From Callaeas wilsoni (taxonomy: Eukaryota; Chordata; Aves; Passeriformes; Callaeidae), in contig VWPU01008554.1 in the NCBI GenBank assembly GCA_013398955.1, forward strand, positions 124,939 to 188,938: a stretch of DNA of 64,000 bases, written 5' to 3'. Position numbers and translations under genes: made by a program. The notes beneath the pieces were generated by a model, which saw only the letters and a program-made list of their open reading frames with translations, had not been told where the DNA came from and did not search any database. Positions 23,255-36,325 of this stretch are shown here, in pieces. Every line of letters starts with the position of its first letter. Position 1 is the first letter of the stretch.

Positions 23255-25089
23255 TCGTAGGTAAAATTTTCAGAACAGTAACCAACAGTAAACAAACCAA
23301 ACAAAACAGTAAATGCCGGTTCCACTCCAATAATCATTATATTTTTCTAAATGTACCATCCAGTCTTCTGAAGGAACTGTAGCCCCCAAAGCTTTTTTCT
23401 GTCAATGTTGTTAAATTTCATAGAGCGAAACAACTTGCAGTCATGTTTACCTAGGTTATGATACATTTCCTCTACACTGACTGCAGAGACGCAAGCAGAG
23501 CTATCTGTCAATGTACCACTTTAAAATATAGACACAACTGTTCTCTCAGCAGCACAGCTCTAAGCTCTGAGATGCAGCAAGGTCTCACCAGCACATCTGA
23601 ATTCTGCATAAAGTACTATTAGTGTCTGATTAAATATTAATTACAAGAATGTAGTTGTACAGCATTTAACTGGGGAAAGGCCATCAGCAAATCGCAATTT
23701 TTCTGCCAAAAAATACCTAGCACAGCACTATGTTACTTTCTGCCCTATTTAAAGTGGATCACAAGGAGGTAGTAAGTGGTCTGAAAGCATCAGTCCCACT
23801 CAGTGGCAAAGGCTATGGTCCATGGTCCTCCTCAATTTAACCAGACAGAATCCTACCTAAAAAGCATGCCTGGAGATGTGAGTATTATTTATTGCAACAA
23901 AAGCAAGAGGAAAACGTTCAGTTCCAAAGAGAAGTTAAGCCTGCACAGGGCAAGCCAACAGCACAGATGTTCCTGACCTCCCCTGTGCTCCCCCTCTCCT
24001 CCTGCCTGACAGAGGGTTTGGGGGCCTGCCCTCACACCCAGCTGCCCGTTTGGGGGTCCCTGCCGACCGCACAGGGACCACAGCCATCCTTCTTCAGGAG
24101 GAAGGGACCACCTCTCCAGCTATGCACACACATTTCCTGCAGTCATCCTAATCACCAGATCAAACTGAAGACCCTTCCCACACCTCTTGTAGCGCTCAGC
24201 TGCTTCATGCCCTATCCCACGGATGTGCACATCTGCCTGTGGGTGCTGATGGCAGCAATGCAGCTTTGACACCACTTTTTCCCTAACAAACCTCTGTCAT
24301 GTGAAGGATGTATCAGAAATACTTGAATTCTACCAACTGAGGAGAGCAGAACCAGGGCCTCCATTGAAAAATGGGGGCCATTCCTGTTTTCCTAACTTAC
24401 AGCTATGAGATACGGGCTGAAGGAAAGCTATAGCACAACTTTAGGTCAGGGCTGAGAAAATACTTTTCAGCTATTATTTGCAAAATAAGAATTGACTGGG
24501 CCATGTTTAAATTATTTAACTGTCTGGATCCACTCCAGTGAAAAAATACTGCTGAGGAGAGGGAGAGTTTAAATTTTGTATGATTAAAACACAGATTCAA
24601 TTATGGCTACAGAACTGGTTGTTTTCAACTGGGTACTGAAAGACCAGGAGAACCTACACCTACCATTGAACTGTAGGCACCAGAGGTCCAGGTCCTTCTC
24701 TTGTGTTGAAGGACTCCAACTTGCATCTCCCATTCCCAGAGACTGCTCTAGCACTCAGAATTATTCTGGACGTAGTATGACTCAGATTCAACAGAACAGT
24801 GTAAAATACTGATCTCTGGGCATTTTAGTTCAAGCCTCTGAATGTGCCTTAGAAAAAGCATCTCATCTCTCAAATGCACCCTTTAGCTACCAGGCAACTA
24901 GTCCATTCACACCTCCTTCGTGCTTCCATGCCTCATGGCAAAAAACTAAGTCATTTATTAAGTAACACTTAGTAGGGTATAGTTGAAGTGTTCCATTTCC
25001 CCACACCAAAAAACCCTGTTACATTTTTTATCACACACTTCCCTCCTCAAGGTGCCCTCTCCGTTTTCACATGTTTCACCAGAGCACTG

Positions 25090-25195
25090 AAATATTTTAT
25101 AGCACTCACGAGAACGCTGGATGGCAGAGCCACATGATCCCTGCCCAAGGAACTCACAGCCTGGAGAAGCAGGCAGGGACAAGGCAGCAGGATAG
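25090..25195 (+). mobile_element. Possible ancient MIR/L2-type interspersed repeat fragment
   Basis: ATGATCCCTGCCCAAGGAAC, TCACAGCCTGGAGAAGCAGG and CAGGGACAAGG follow the order of a widespread amniote repeat motif (CCCTGCCC..AGGAGCTCACAG..TAGACAAGGCAGAC) that I recall from several reptile and mammal genomes. No subfamily can be assigned by eye. Confidence 0.4.
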
Positions 25196-27719
25196 CAGAA
25201 GCAGTCGGTGTCAGAATTTCTGACCTCTGGGATATGCCCTCCCCAGGCTTTTGCCTGGGAATTTACTTAGTGCTGCATCCTCTCCTGCCTGCCTTCTAGA
25301 GCACTTGCCTTTCAGAAAGAGGCATCTTCACAGTCCTGAGCTGCATCTGCAGAAGTTACTCTGCTGATCTTTTTTTCCCATTTTTTAATTTCCTTCAGAA
25401 TCTTTTTCTGCTTCTGACTTTTCCCTTCTTTTCAATTCTATTGTTAGATTAGTTTGATATGATTACCACTTTTGACTAATGGATGAAGGACAAACTCAAT
25501 CACACTGTTCTTCCCAATAACACAGGTCACATGAAATGTGTAGGAGTTAAGAAGTCATCAAGCAGAGGTTTATGTGAGCAATTTTTCAAAAAAACTACAC
25601 AATCTAAAAAGAACAGCAACTCCGAAGGCATCTTTACATTGGCTGGAGAAGCTGGGCATCCTCAGGCAAGACGAACCAGCTCCCTACAACCCCAAACAAC
25701 TTCTGTCTGCTTCCCCAGGCACTCTGTCTCTAGAGAGCTGTATCACACTTCCAGTATTTTTGTGTCATCGGAGCAGTTGCTAATGGGGAGCTGGCAGGCT
25801 CCAAGGGAAATAGAAACAAGGCATGCAGCCTGCTAGAGCACCATGACACTAAGTGCTCCCAAGGGCTCTGTGGGAAGTGCTTCTCCCACTTGGGTCTGTA
25901 AGAAGCAGTGCTGCAAATAGCACCACATGCAGAAGTATGAAACAACACCTGGGGACAGAATTTGAGAATGTTTTTTCAGTCCACTCATTCTTTGCTTGCA
26001 GCTGCCGTAAATACACATGAAATTGCTCCATGTGATCCAACTTCTTCAGTTTCTACACTGGCTTTTAGAGTAACGGAACCAGCTGAGTGTGTTATTTTTT
26101 ATTTTAGTTGTTGCCTCTGCATTAAATAGGTTATGTTGAATGCTGAGGGAGAATGAACAAAAAAGATTTCTTCTTAAAAGCTGTCAGTGTAGGATTAGCC
26201 TACTAGGAGATGAATGCTAAGGAATCTCTCACTGGGCAGCCTGGATTCAGGCACTCTGGAAATGCAGACATGCTGGGAGAGCACAGGCTTTTAAATGCAG
26301 ATACACTGGATCCTAGCTTACACTTGTAATTATTTGTTACTGCTCATCTCCATAGAAATGAAAGGATTTACACATTTTTAAATAACTGCTTTAGAATTTT
26401 TAAACATATCTCACAAAAACAACTAAAAGCATTCAGCCTGTGTTATCTAAGTGGCTATAGCAGAGAAGCAAACAAACCAGTATGATTCCCCCTTCTTTTC
26501 CTAATGCATTTTTATGTTCTGCATACTTCAATTTTTAGCAATACGCTTTTTAAACCAATAAATAGAGATCTGCAAGAACTATTTGAACATTACATCTAAG
26601 ACTACTGTGCCATTTCTCAGGAGTCACAGGGAAGAGTTTAAATTTTCTTCTGTAGCGCTCCTTTCCTTTCCATGTTTTTCAACTTTCTACTGTGGCACTT
26701 GAAACAAAACTGACCAAGAAAGCCCAACAATTAATTCCAGAAGCAGTGACTGCAACAGAAAGTCGGTCTAATAGATTTAAAATAGGCTAGTGCTCCAATG
26801 TCCCTGCCTCACACAGTCAACAGTCATAAATTCTAACTCATTCTTTGAAATCAGAAGCCGGTTGCTGATGCAGACAGATCCAGTTTCACCTGGGAGGTAA
26901 TGAGGTGAAGTCATTGCATGGGAGAGAAGAAAAATACATCCAGCTGACTATGCAGCATTTAACTCAATGGCTCCCTAGCGGGAAGCATCAACAGCAGGGG
27001 TGCAGCTGACAAGTGAAATGCTGCTTTGTGTAACACTTTACTACCCATTTGTGTGCTATAGGAATAGCAAATCGCCAAAAGGCCACAGAGGAACAGAGCT
27101 CCATCAAAGCAATCTGCAGAGGAACCCTTTGTGGTTAGCAGCCAAGAATTCAGCAAGCTCATGGGCTGGCACAAAGCTTTGTCCCTTGAATTTTGTTAGA
27201 AATTAGTTTTCTGAAAAAAGCCTGCCCAGCCTGTGCAGTACTTTATAGTATTGACAGAATATAAAGTCCCTGCTTTTAGACCTTAGACTATATAAAGGGT
27301 GCTTGACAATAAGATTTAACATCTCTCCTGCTACTCTGGATGTCATCTTAAAAAAAAAAACAAACCTCTATAGTCAGTACAACAAAGTCTGGTTTCTTAA
27401 CAGATGTACCTCATCTTCCACTGTGAGCTCTGCTTCAATCATCTCACGTGGCTGGGACTCTGACAACATCTCCTGCCTGAAACACATGAAGTCACCTCAC
27501 GTCTTTGACCTCATGGAGAGCTTTTGCCTTTGTCCACTCCTTTCCCTTCATAAAACACGCAGGACCAGAACATATTTGTGACTTCACTGTCATATTGACA
27601 AATGGCTCAAAATTTTCTGTGAGATGACCTGACAGTCATGCAACATAGTTGGTGAATACATCTTTTCCATGGGAATCCAGGCTAAAATTACAATAGAAAT
27701 ACATCCAGCAGTAACACAG

Positions 27720-27795
27720 TCTTCCCCCGTTCCTGTCACTCACAGACCGAGGTTGTGTGCTTATTACCCACTGAGCTACAAGACTGTCCCAACTC
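27720..27795 (-). mobile_element. Possible tRNA-derived SINE remnant
   Basis: On the minus strand, TAGCTCAGTGGGTAATAAGC (box A core at 27768-27778) matches the polymerase III A box of tRNAs. The expected B box downstream is poor (a GTGAGTGAC-like stretch), and the fold is not a tRNA cloverleaf that I can complete. A decayed SINE is the simplest reading; chance is possible. Confidence 0.35.
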
Positions 27796-28523
27796 AACCT
27801 GGATGGTTGACCTCCAAAACACTTCCAAGAGGACTTCCAGTTTAGTAAAATTGTGATATTAGAATGTGCTGACAAATTTGACAAGATCTGATTCTCTTTA
27901 TCCCAGGGCTGCACTAATACCGTTAGAGAGGGCTCTATTTCAGCACTTTATTCTTGAGCTTGTAGATTTCTCCAATCACAACTTCAACTGTGTGACCTGG
28001 ATAGAAAAGCGACTGTAGAAACACAGGAGTTTCCAATATGTTTGACATTTTATCAGTTAAAAGAAATCATCAGAAAAAAAAACCATTCTTTTTCTTAGAA
28101 TTATCTCTACCAAAGCTTCCACATTTTGTACAAGCACTGCCCTGGCTGCAGATTGGGTCATCTCACTACAGCTAATCAAGAGCATGCCTCCTGTGTCCAG
28201 CACCACCATTTAAGTGAAGTACATCAAACAAAAGTCATTACATTAGCACACTAATAGCCGCTGCAAGTATCCAACAACAGAAAGAAGATGGGCACCTACA
28301 GACTGATGGCATCTTGAAAAGACAGATAACTGCCCAAAACTTGCTTTCTGAGCAAGGGGATTATAATATAATTTCCAACCATTTCAAAGCAGCAATGAAG
28401 CAAGGCTCATTATATAATCCTAACTAGCTTATTGATCATTAATTAATTTGATTATCAGCAGAAGAAACCAGCTTCCTGAGAAAAATTTATCCATCATCAT
28501 CAGATACTCTATCCCTTCCTCCT

Positions 28524-28544
28524 AAAAAAAAAAAAAAAAAAAAA
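28524..28544. repeat. A21 homopolymer
   Basis: Uninterrupted A run. I looked upstream for a retroposed gene body that would make it a poly(A) tail and recognised none. Confidence 0.9.
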
Positions 28545-31500
28545 GGCATTAAAAATTGCCATAATTGTTTCTTCATGAACCATTCCCAACCAGGGAGGTC
28601 ACTTGTCTGCTGTCTAAAAGAATCTGTCCTAAAATCCAAGTGTCCAAAGACACTACAAAGCAGACTAAACAGTTTGGTAAGTTCCACTGACCTACTCCCA
28701 GACAAAAAACACATTAGCATTTGATCCATCATCTGCCACCTTTGTAGCCTTGACAGTAAGCTGAGCAGCTTTGACCTGCATCATACCAATTTGAGAATCA
28801 CTGGAAATTTCCTCATAGCTGAGGGACTGCTGCACCTTGTTGAGAGAGACATTGTTAATCAGACTGTCGTTAATGCTACCAAGGCTGCAGATGCAACCTT
28901 ACGGATAGAACATGAGAATGGACTACAGAGAAATGCTTATGAAGAAAAAAAGCTATGTTCTAGTCTTGTTTTCCTGATGGATTCAATTCAAGACATCCTG
29001 ATTTGCTATGTTTAAAAGCAAGCACATAGCAAGAAACCTATATTCTTTCTCACGTATATGAGGAAAATTGCTTTGCTGTTCCCTAAGCACTGCAACAATG
29101 GTGTCAAAAGATTTCTAGGAGAAATAGAAGTCAGAGTCTAGGACACAGCAACATCTATTTTCTTTTTCCTGTCAGTAAGTCTCCAGAGTTTTAACAATTA
29201 TTAGATGCCTTCGCTAAGGAAGAGTTTCCATGTCAGAACAGAAACATATGAATGGCAGGAAAACATAGCAGTTGAAGTGTCAATTCACTAAGGTAATTTT
29301 ATAATTTAAAAAAATAAAATAAAGTTCAAGGTTGACTAAACCACTATTGGGTTTTGCCATTATCCTTACTGACAGATAAAAATGTCTTTGATTTGTGTGC
29401 TGCTACTCCTTCCAGCGAAGATACCGGTAACACATTTGCATTTGTGCTCAGCCTTCTGTTTGAACTTAAGATTTGCTTTTTGGTGTATTGGGAGATTCTA
29501 ATAACACTCTAATAAGATTTCTAATTAGCAGATATGTATTTACACTTTCAGCTAAATTAAGGATTTTTTTTTTTTGTCTGGGAATGACATGATTTTTCAT
29601 TTAATTTCTCAGTGGATGTGGACTGAAAGCACACGATGCTGATACTTCTCTAGAAGTGACTATCCTTAAAAGGATTTAAATTTTATATACTTTCTTCATT
29701 TTTCATTGTGCAGTTCAAAAATGCACTTATCTAGAATTAAGTGCTCATATTAGGATCATTGTATTGCTCTCATAAATACGAATTCATGCTTTCTTTAACT
29801 CTCTACCAATATAAATAGCGATAATTCCAAATATAAATTATCTTTATCATTCATAAGAATGGTTATAAAGCATTAAATGGAAATATGATATCTTTTCATA
29901 ATATTTTTCACATAATATTGTGGAATGATTAAAAGTTTCAAAGAATCTTCCATTATTTAAACTCCCACATATAAACAGCTAAACAGTTTACCAAAAGAAA
30001 TAACAGTGCAAACAATGAAAACCAAGTGAAAAATGCGTAATAGATGGATATCTGTAAAATAAATAAGAGTACAGGACATATGAGACAAATATGTTCCAAG
30101 AAAATCAACAGAGATTGCTTGAATATGGAATATTACTTTGTGGAGAAAACCAAGAAAAACCATATCTACAAAGTCAATTTCTAAAACATACCTGCACATT
30201 TTTCAGGTTTTTTAAGTTCTAACTAGTATGCATGAAATAAAAGGGGGAAAAAAAATTGTGCAATAAGGAATTTAAATCAAATACAGTCAAAGTTAGTAGT
30301 AAAACCCCTCTTGCCTTATTACAGCATTTGAACCAAGCTTTAAACTAATATCAACATGAAGACACTACATTTCTGCAGAAAAATAATTCATAGCATCCTG
30401 TTTTCTTTTTGTCTTACTAGATAATTGCTTGCAAAACATCTTTGGTGTTTGTTGTTTACTCCTTTCCCATTTCATCACTCCTTTAGACTGCTAGACTAAG
30501 GTTACTCAAGTAGCGGTAGTTTCCTTTTTTTACTTTTCTTTTTTCCTTCCCTCACAAGATTAATTGCATATTTATAGATACCACAAATCTTTCCCAGACC
30601 ATATGGGAATAATTTCAATCTGCCCTAGGATCATTTCTGTCATTATTGGCTACTCATTGCCATTAGAAGCTGTTACCCATCCTGTTATTCACCATAAAAG
30701 TGAAATCCAGTATTATCAATTCAATGCTTCACAGTTATGCTGGGGTTTGTCTCCTGCCATTTGAGCAATTTGCGGCAGCAACAAGACCGCGACCTTAGAA
30801 AGTTTTCAGAGATACTCTGCTCATTCAAGCGATGCAAAGCAAGTCATCTCACTCACAGACAAATTACACATAATTCTACCAACTGTATTATTAGACTGCC
30901 AGGACTAGCATTATGTATAAAAACCAGAGATCCTGGAGCGTGGAAACCTGGCCACAGAAACACGAGAGACCATTGGTCTCTCAGCCACCACTTCTAGACT
31001 AAAAAAGTCATCTTCCCATACTCAGAATCTTGGCTCATGCTTTACTTGCAGAAGTTTCAAACACAATATATACCTGACCCTTCAAAGGACTACAGCATAA
31101 GCTGTGAACAGTCTGCCCCCAGTTCCAGCCAGCTCTGCTGCAGCTTCTGACCGATGGGAAGGAGCAACTGCTCACCAGGTGTTTTCAGCCACAGCCCTGC
31201 CTTGTACCATGGCTCCCAGGAGCCCCCTTGCTCGGTCACAGTTCCTACCTATGGGAGCCATCAGTCAGAAAGGTTGCTCCTGGGAAACCTGGGGAGAACA
31301 AACTGCAGCCTCACTTCCCTCTTGTGATTCCCTTTGCTTTCTGATTTTTCCAACACAGCTCACCAAGATGTACACCATGCCAGCAGACGAGGACCACTCC
31401 TGATCACCATCTTGTGACACTCCTGGGAACACGCCAGCCTTGGTCTCCATGGCAGACTCCCTGGACTGTCCTTTCAGGGCCACGCCATTAGCTGCATTTC

Positions 31501-34500
31501 TGAATGCCCTGCACTGGCTCCTTTTCCCACCATTTTCTCAAGCTATGTCCCATAAATATTACACATCTACTTGCTCTGAGTTCTGTGACTGATTGTTCCA
31601 TTACAAATCACGCCCAGTGGTATCCTGTTGCCACTTCCAACTAAATTATCTGGACTTCTTTAAATTTATTTTTTCACATCTTCTACCCCACGGTCCTGAA
31701 ATTCATATTTCTGTGACCCTTATAGGACTGCTTTGTCTCACAGCAGAAGCAAGAAGAGAAATTTAGGATGGCCCAGCAAACACTGAGCCAAGCAAAAGAA
31801 TCACAAGATAGTGTCTGTAACTGTACAAGTCCAAGGCTGTTGCCTCTTCATTCAGGACACAGGCTAGACCTGGATTTGGGACAAATCTCAGAGCTGACAG
31901 TGCCTGCTTCTGAGTAACCTTTGCTTCATTTGCTGCTGTAGTTGAGCAGGGCACTGAAAATGAGGCAAACGTTAGAGGGCTTGCAGGACGACTTCATGAT
32001 TCAGATGACTGTGAAGAACAAGCTCCTGTTCCAGCCCGTGCCGCAAAGGGTACTGTGGTCGGTCTGGCAGACTTGAGCTGACCCAAGACTCTGCACATCC
32101 AGAGCACAAAGCCCAGGCTCATATGCCCTTTGCAGGAAGTCAGGCTCTTGGCTGCATGTAAGGTGTCTGAAGTCAGTATAGTGAAGTAGTAAGAACGTGA
32201 CTTCTTCTACTGAGGTTTGTTTGGTTGACCCCCATCATAGTCAGGGATAGCTCATGCCCTGTCTCAACAGCTGCTGCAAGGAAAGTGCGCAGTTCAAGGC
32301 ATTCCTCCTGAGCCCTTCTGACAGCTATCTTATCAAGATGTGGAAAATAAGAGTTTTCCAAGAGGCAGAGGTCTCCTAAACCCAGGGCACTAAGGATTTT
32401 GGTTAAACCAAGCAGCAGAGATCAGAAGAAAGAACAAGTGTCCAAGAGATGCCATTGGCATCGCACATTTTTGCTGCTGTGAGGGAAGCCAGCTGAAGCA
32501 GTCTGATAACCATACATGGTATGATCAGCCAGACAGGAGCATGAACAAGAAAAGATGGCATACAAACAAAGCCGATGAGTAAAAAACAGAAAATAATTCC
32601 AGAGAGAGCTATCTTAACAGTGCCTCGAAAACTTCTGTGTAAATAGTCCTTCAAAAGTTGCCTCGTGAGAAATCTGAATTAAATGTTAGGCAAGAGTGCT
32701 CAGCAGCCTGCAGCTTTTCACAGACTAGGAGCATCCTGCACATCCAGCACCATCCTCATGGACTCACCGGGTGCTCATTCACCCTCCCAGCCGCACAAGT
32801 CGCACAGACCCTGACACCACTCAGCCCCGGCAGCAGGAGCAAGCTCTGCTGGCTTCCCTGCACAGCCACACGGTCCCAAAGCACTCTGCTCACACCATCT
32901 ACATCTTGTGTGGAGGTCACCCCTGCCCCTGGCTGCCGCCCTTGCCAACGGATAAAAACGGCTGCAGTTCTTCTTATACATTTCTGTGCAATAATACTGC
33001 TCCACATATTTCTGCATGGCCTAGCAAACACAAGATGTGCTGCACACTTGGTTTTACTTGCGTGATGCTAGATCTAAACTACTATTCCCAACGGTGTTTC
33101 ATAGTTGAATTAACCTGTAAATATTCTAGGATGCAGGCTGTGCTGGTTTATTTTTAAACAGGCAACTACTGCATTTCATTCTAGCAAGCCTTTCCCTTCA
33201 TTCTCATTAAAGGGAAAAGCTGTTTTCACAGGGATTCATAGAAACTGAGTAAAGGATGCTATATATAAATCTTATGAATCCTGTGTGGTTCCCAGCTGTC
33301 ACAAGCCTTCAGAGTTAACAAAAAACTGGAAACACCAGCCAACATTTAGCAAAAAAAACCCCAAAACCCAGAAACAAGTGTTGGGTGTTAGTACCTTCTT
33401 AATGACTCCAACAATAACCTTTGAATAAAGCTCTGAATAGTTTGATGATCAGGTGGCATGTACCAAGGTGACAAGAAGCAAGTGTCCCCAGACACAAGTC
33501 ATTGTTTTCCCTCCCTTCTTATGATCTCTGACTCTGCTCTGCAGTGATCATACACTGCAGTTTTCCTTTTATCTAAAAAAAAAACCCCTTGAGAAGGTTA
33601 CAATAGGTGAAGTGATAGTGCTGTAGACATAGCCTACTTCTCTTTTTGTGTGGTAGTTCTCTGAAATACTCATAAAATATGCATGTTTTAAGCTTCTTCA
33701 TGGCACTGACTATTGTGCTAGTTAGCTTGACGAAAGCACTGCATAACAAATTTAAAGAGACACTATCAACTGGTTTGACTCGAAATCAGCATGTGTTTGG
33801 AGGTGTTGGATGTTAAAGAAGTCTAATAACTAGAAAAATGCATGTTGCAACAAATAACAAACTTTAATTCAGAATAAACTGAATTCCTTCAAATTATCTT
33901 CCATAAAGTTTGAAGCCCCTTCCAAAACATGACCATGCCAAAACAAGTATAAAGAACTATGCAAACTGTTACATAACCAAAATTATGACACTTTAAATGT
34001 TTTGCTGTTTTTGCACAAACATTCCCAAGCAAAGATCTTTCTTTGTTCCATTGTTGCTATCTTCTGAAGAGATTGAGCTAAAGAAAAGATAATACTGCAG
34101 GGAAGTTCAAGCATCTTGGTTAAGTCTGAAAACATTTTGGTCTCAGTGACATAACGTTCCCCAGCCTTCAGCTCTGAGTATCCATCACCTCAATCCACTC
34201 AGGATAACATCCAAAAATGGCAGATGGACTTCAGTCTTAACACTTACTCCATTACTAACCTTAATGACCCACTCACCCATTCCCTGCAGAAAAAGTCCAG
34301 ACTTGGGTCACAGAGTACTGAAGGCCCTTGGTCTGTTGACAGTGACCCTTAACAAGAGCTCACCAGGCTTTTACACTCTTTGAACAGATGCTGACACCTG
34401 AGGAAGGTGCAGAAATCAAGTACTCCTGACCTTACAGCAGCTGTACCTGGCACGTACATTGGTGTTGACAGGAGCGGGTCGTTGTCCAAGGCAGCTGCTG

Positions 34501-36271
34501 CACTTGCCTAGTTGAGCATCCTGCCACCCTCCATCATTTTTCTAGTAGTTTTTGGATTAGAGCAGTTGCATAGGACACAGAAAGACATAGGTTTAGGTCC
34601 CTCTTGTCTGAAATGGTTCAACCCTCACCATATAAACCCCAAGAAAGAGCATTAATCACCAGACTCAGCACATGTGACAGGAGATGAAGGGCAGGAGGAG
34701 GTGAGAGTGCTCCTCAGCCATGTAGCTGAAGTATTATTAAACACAATTAAAGACTCCTTGTACAAGAGCCAGAAATTACATATGCAGGAGGAAGTGAATC
34801 TAAGTCTGCCTCCTAACCCAGTTCCCTTTCTGCTGCATCTTCTGACCTCCCAACTTCCAGTGCTGAAGTAGAGCTCAGCCACCCAAGATTCCCCAGCTTT
34901 GCTTCAGTTTGCCTTGCAGGCTCCTGAAGCCCTTTGGCACGTTTCCTCTTGGACAAACCCAAGAAGACACGCACACAGTATTCCTACCCTGCTGCTTTTA
35001 TGTCTAGGTGTCACTGCCCTACTTTCAAGAAAAGGACAGAGGAGAGAAAAAGCCAAGTGGGGGAAGATCCAAAGAGACAACCTGCCCAGCCTTGGGGGAA
35101 CCTTTTCAGAGTGTGTGTCTGTGGTCACATGATCAAAGCAAAACCAATTTTTGCTGTTACCACTCTCCTCAAGGTCCTTTGAAGAGAAGAAACAGCATCT
35201 CACAAAAAAGGTAAATATTTACTCTTGTAGTTTATACAACATGATCATTATCTCACTTTGGCTTTTGCTATACCTGCTGACATGCTTCCTACAGCTATTG
35301 GAAGGGAAAAAGGCTTCTTATTTTCAGACATCAGCTATTTCAGCCTCTTGAAGACTTTTCTATCTCTTTCTCACAGTTAACCAGCAAAGAATTTCTCTTT
35401 AACAGTCTCCTGAACTGTTGTCCACGGACCTTGGCAGTCCAAGGAAGAACATCAACTAATGTCACCAGAATAATCTATACTTTATCGCCATCATCTTCTT
35501 CCACTTCCTGTCTCCCCCAAGAAGATAACTCAAACTATCACTTGAAGATTTTCCCTCTCATTTGTTACCCCTCACTATTGCTTACTTAAAACTCTGTGCT
35601 TCAGAACATTTCCAGTATACAGCAGATAACACACTGATAGAGAGTAGAACAGTCTTAATGCCAGAAAATTTGGAGTGACTCATCTTCATGAAAGCAAGCC
35701 ATGTGAGTCACAGCCATGATGACTCAGAAGCCTGAGAAGAAGGCACCTTTCTGGGAGGAAGAATTGAAACTGTCCTACTTTTCCAAATATATAACTTAGA
35801 GAGGAGCTTCCCATAGGGGCAGGTTGAACCAGGGGGAGGGGAGGAGCAAGGAGTGACATGCAATTATATCATCAGAAATTAAAGGGACAACATATATGTT
35901 ATTGAAAGAAAAGAAACCCAGCAGTTACATGGTGACTTGTCATATTTTCATTATGAGATCTTCCATTTAATACACAGCATCCTTCTTTTCATGTCATGGA
36001 AAACTAAATGGAGTTAGGTTTTCTGTTGAAGTTCTTGGTTGCCTGACTCCATTAGCCCTTCAATAATGATTTCATGAATGACCACGGGGAAAATAAAACT
36101 TCTAAGACCTGCAGTTCATTAAAGCTGTCAGCAGAAGTGGATAAATATGACATATTGAATAACAAATTTCAATGTTTTTAGATGTAAATATCCTTAGGGA
36201 TTTATTCACCCTGCTTCACACAATGGCAGTAAAAACATCAGATGGGATAATCTGAAACAGCGTGAACATAG

Positions 36272-36325
36272 AAGTCTGCTTATCATAATTTATATATAAA
36301 CTAGAAATTATAAGTCTGCTTATCA
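36272..36325. repeat. 14-bp direct repeat offset by 40 bp
   Basis: AAGTCTGCTTATCA occurs at 36272 and 36312. Between them, ATAATTT and AAATTAT form a short inverted pair around a TATATA core. Confidence 0.85.

Noticed and set aside
23892..24269. 125-codon plus-strand open frame in a GC-richer patch
   Set aside because: Starts at a non-ATG codon, proline/serine-rich translation without motifs, no homologue recognised; treated as chance.
28720..28910. Minus-strand stretch open for about 65 codons with protein-like content (..SYEEISSDSQIGMMQVKAAQ..)
   Set aside because: I considered a retrocopy because it reads like coding sequence and lies close to an A21 run, but the A run is on the wrong side and strand for a poly(A) tail of this frame, the plus strand is also open, and no protein is recognised.
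32658..33157. Several overlapping open frames on both strands in a GC-richer patch
   Set aside because: Simultaneous open frames on both strands reflect base composition; none shows a recognisable domain and no splice structure is clear.
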